Of a stretch of 64,000 nt of DNA, positions 63,888 through 64,000 are shown in pieces (position 1 is the first letter of the stretch; each line of letters opens with the position of its first letter). Location of the stretch: NCBI GenBank assembly GCA_963664845.1, contig OY761615.1:558001-622000 (forward strand). Reading direction: 5' to 3'. The notes beneath the pieces were generated by a model. The model saw only the letters and a list, made by a program, of their open reading frames with translations. It searched no databases and had not been told where the DNA came from. The DNA is from CAIYTF01 sp963664845 (lineage in GTDB: Bacteria; Bacteroidota; Ignavibacteria; Ignavibacteriales; Ignavibacteriaceae). The position numbers and the translations under genes were made by a program.

Positions 63888-64000
63888 GTCAACTTAACAA
63901 ATCCTTGCCCTTTCTCATTAGAAAATCTCACTGAAAAATATCACCCGTTGATCACTTTCACCCGCCAATAATACGGTTTTTCTGCTACCCTCTCTTTTCA
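63888..64000. repeat. MITE-like inverted-repeat element, left part of copy 6 (continues past the window)
   Basis: It begins GATGTCAACTTAACAAAT, a left end of the family, and contains CCGCCAATAATACGGTTTTT, matching the inside of copy 3 (26287-26422). The right end would lie beyond the window. Confidence 0.6.

Overview
The window looks like a chromosomal segment from a member of the FCB group, most probably Ignavibacteria or a close relative in the Bacteroidota/Chlorobi lineage. The evidence is two secreted proteins ending in the 'NYPNPFNP' type of type IX secretion (T9SS) sorting domain typical of that lineage, a TonB-dependent receptor with an N-terminal CarboxypepD_reg-like domain, many AraC and two-component regulators, long AT-leaning intergenic regions full of dispersed palindromic repeats, and a tRNA without an encoded CCA end. 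No transposase, integrase, CRISPR array or rRNA was seen.

Layout. 0-5.5 kb: end of a nickel/cobalt-type transporter gene, then a leftward run made of a type III polyketide synthase, a methyltransferase, an FAD oxidoreductase and an OmpR/histidine kinase pair. It resembles the three-enzyme logic of known phenolic-lipid quinone clusters. 5.8-10.6 kb: a 1036-residue T9SS cargo protein with an unusual nested domain, a good terminator, and a GT-C type membrane glycosyltransferase. 11.2-21.2 kb: phosphate region. A triple 11-bp Pho-box-like array lies before pstS-pstC-pstA-pstB-pstB-phoU, in which the two PstB proteins have complementary defects and probably form an asymmetric heterodimer. A YwbE/DEAD-box helicase pair follows, then a DUF47-PiT low-affinity phosphate pair. 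22-28.2 kb: AraC regulators with aldo/keto reductase, two related short-chain dehydrogenases and an NAD-dependent epimerase. 28.8-35.3 kb: GIY-YIG/ArsR-DUF2087 pair, a secreted hypothetical protein, a TonB-dependent receptor, TrmO and a YceH-like protein. 35.7-39.6 kb: tandem inverted-repeat units, tRNA-Glu(CTC) and a second T9SS cargo protein. 40.6-43.5 kb: acyl-ACP desaturase-like ferritin-fold protein and two TlpA-like thioredoxins around a tiny membrane protein.

43.6-55.0 kb: one long leftward operon. It encodes a response regulator-PP2C phosphatase, a membrane histidine kinase, a secreted LysM/FecR-like protein, a 1610-residue protein with about 15 PKD repeats, and GalE. It looks like a signalling module coupled to a large extracytoplasmic scaffold. 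55.2-56.9 kb: a 2-hydroxyacid dehydrogenase and a stand-alone B12-binding protein with the Wx9EH motif of CarH-type photoreceptors.

57.1-61.8 kb: a visibly AT-richer, three-gene module (MBL-fold hydrolase, two-helix membrane protein, KAP-like P-loop NTPase). It has the make-up of an uncharacterised defence or stress system and is the best candidate here for something undescribed. The last 2 kb hold no confident gene but contain exact 82-bp tandem repeats with stem-loops and the start of another dispersed inverted-repeat element.

Across the intergenic spaces runs a family of small inverted-repeat (MITE-like) elements ending in GGYGTCAACTTAA, with at least five complete copies in this window.
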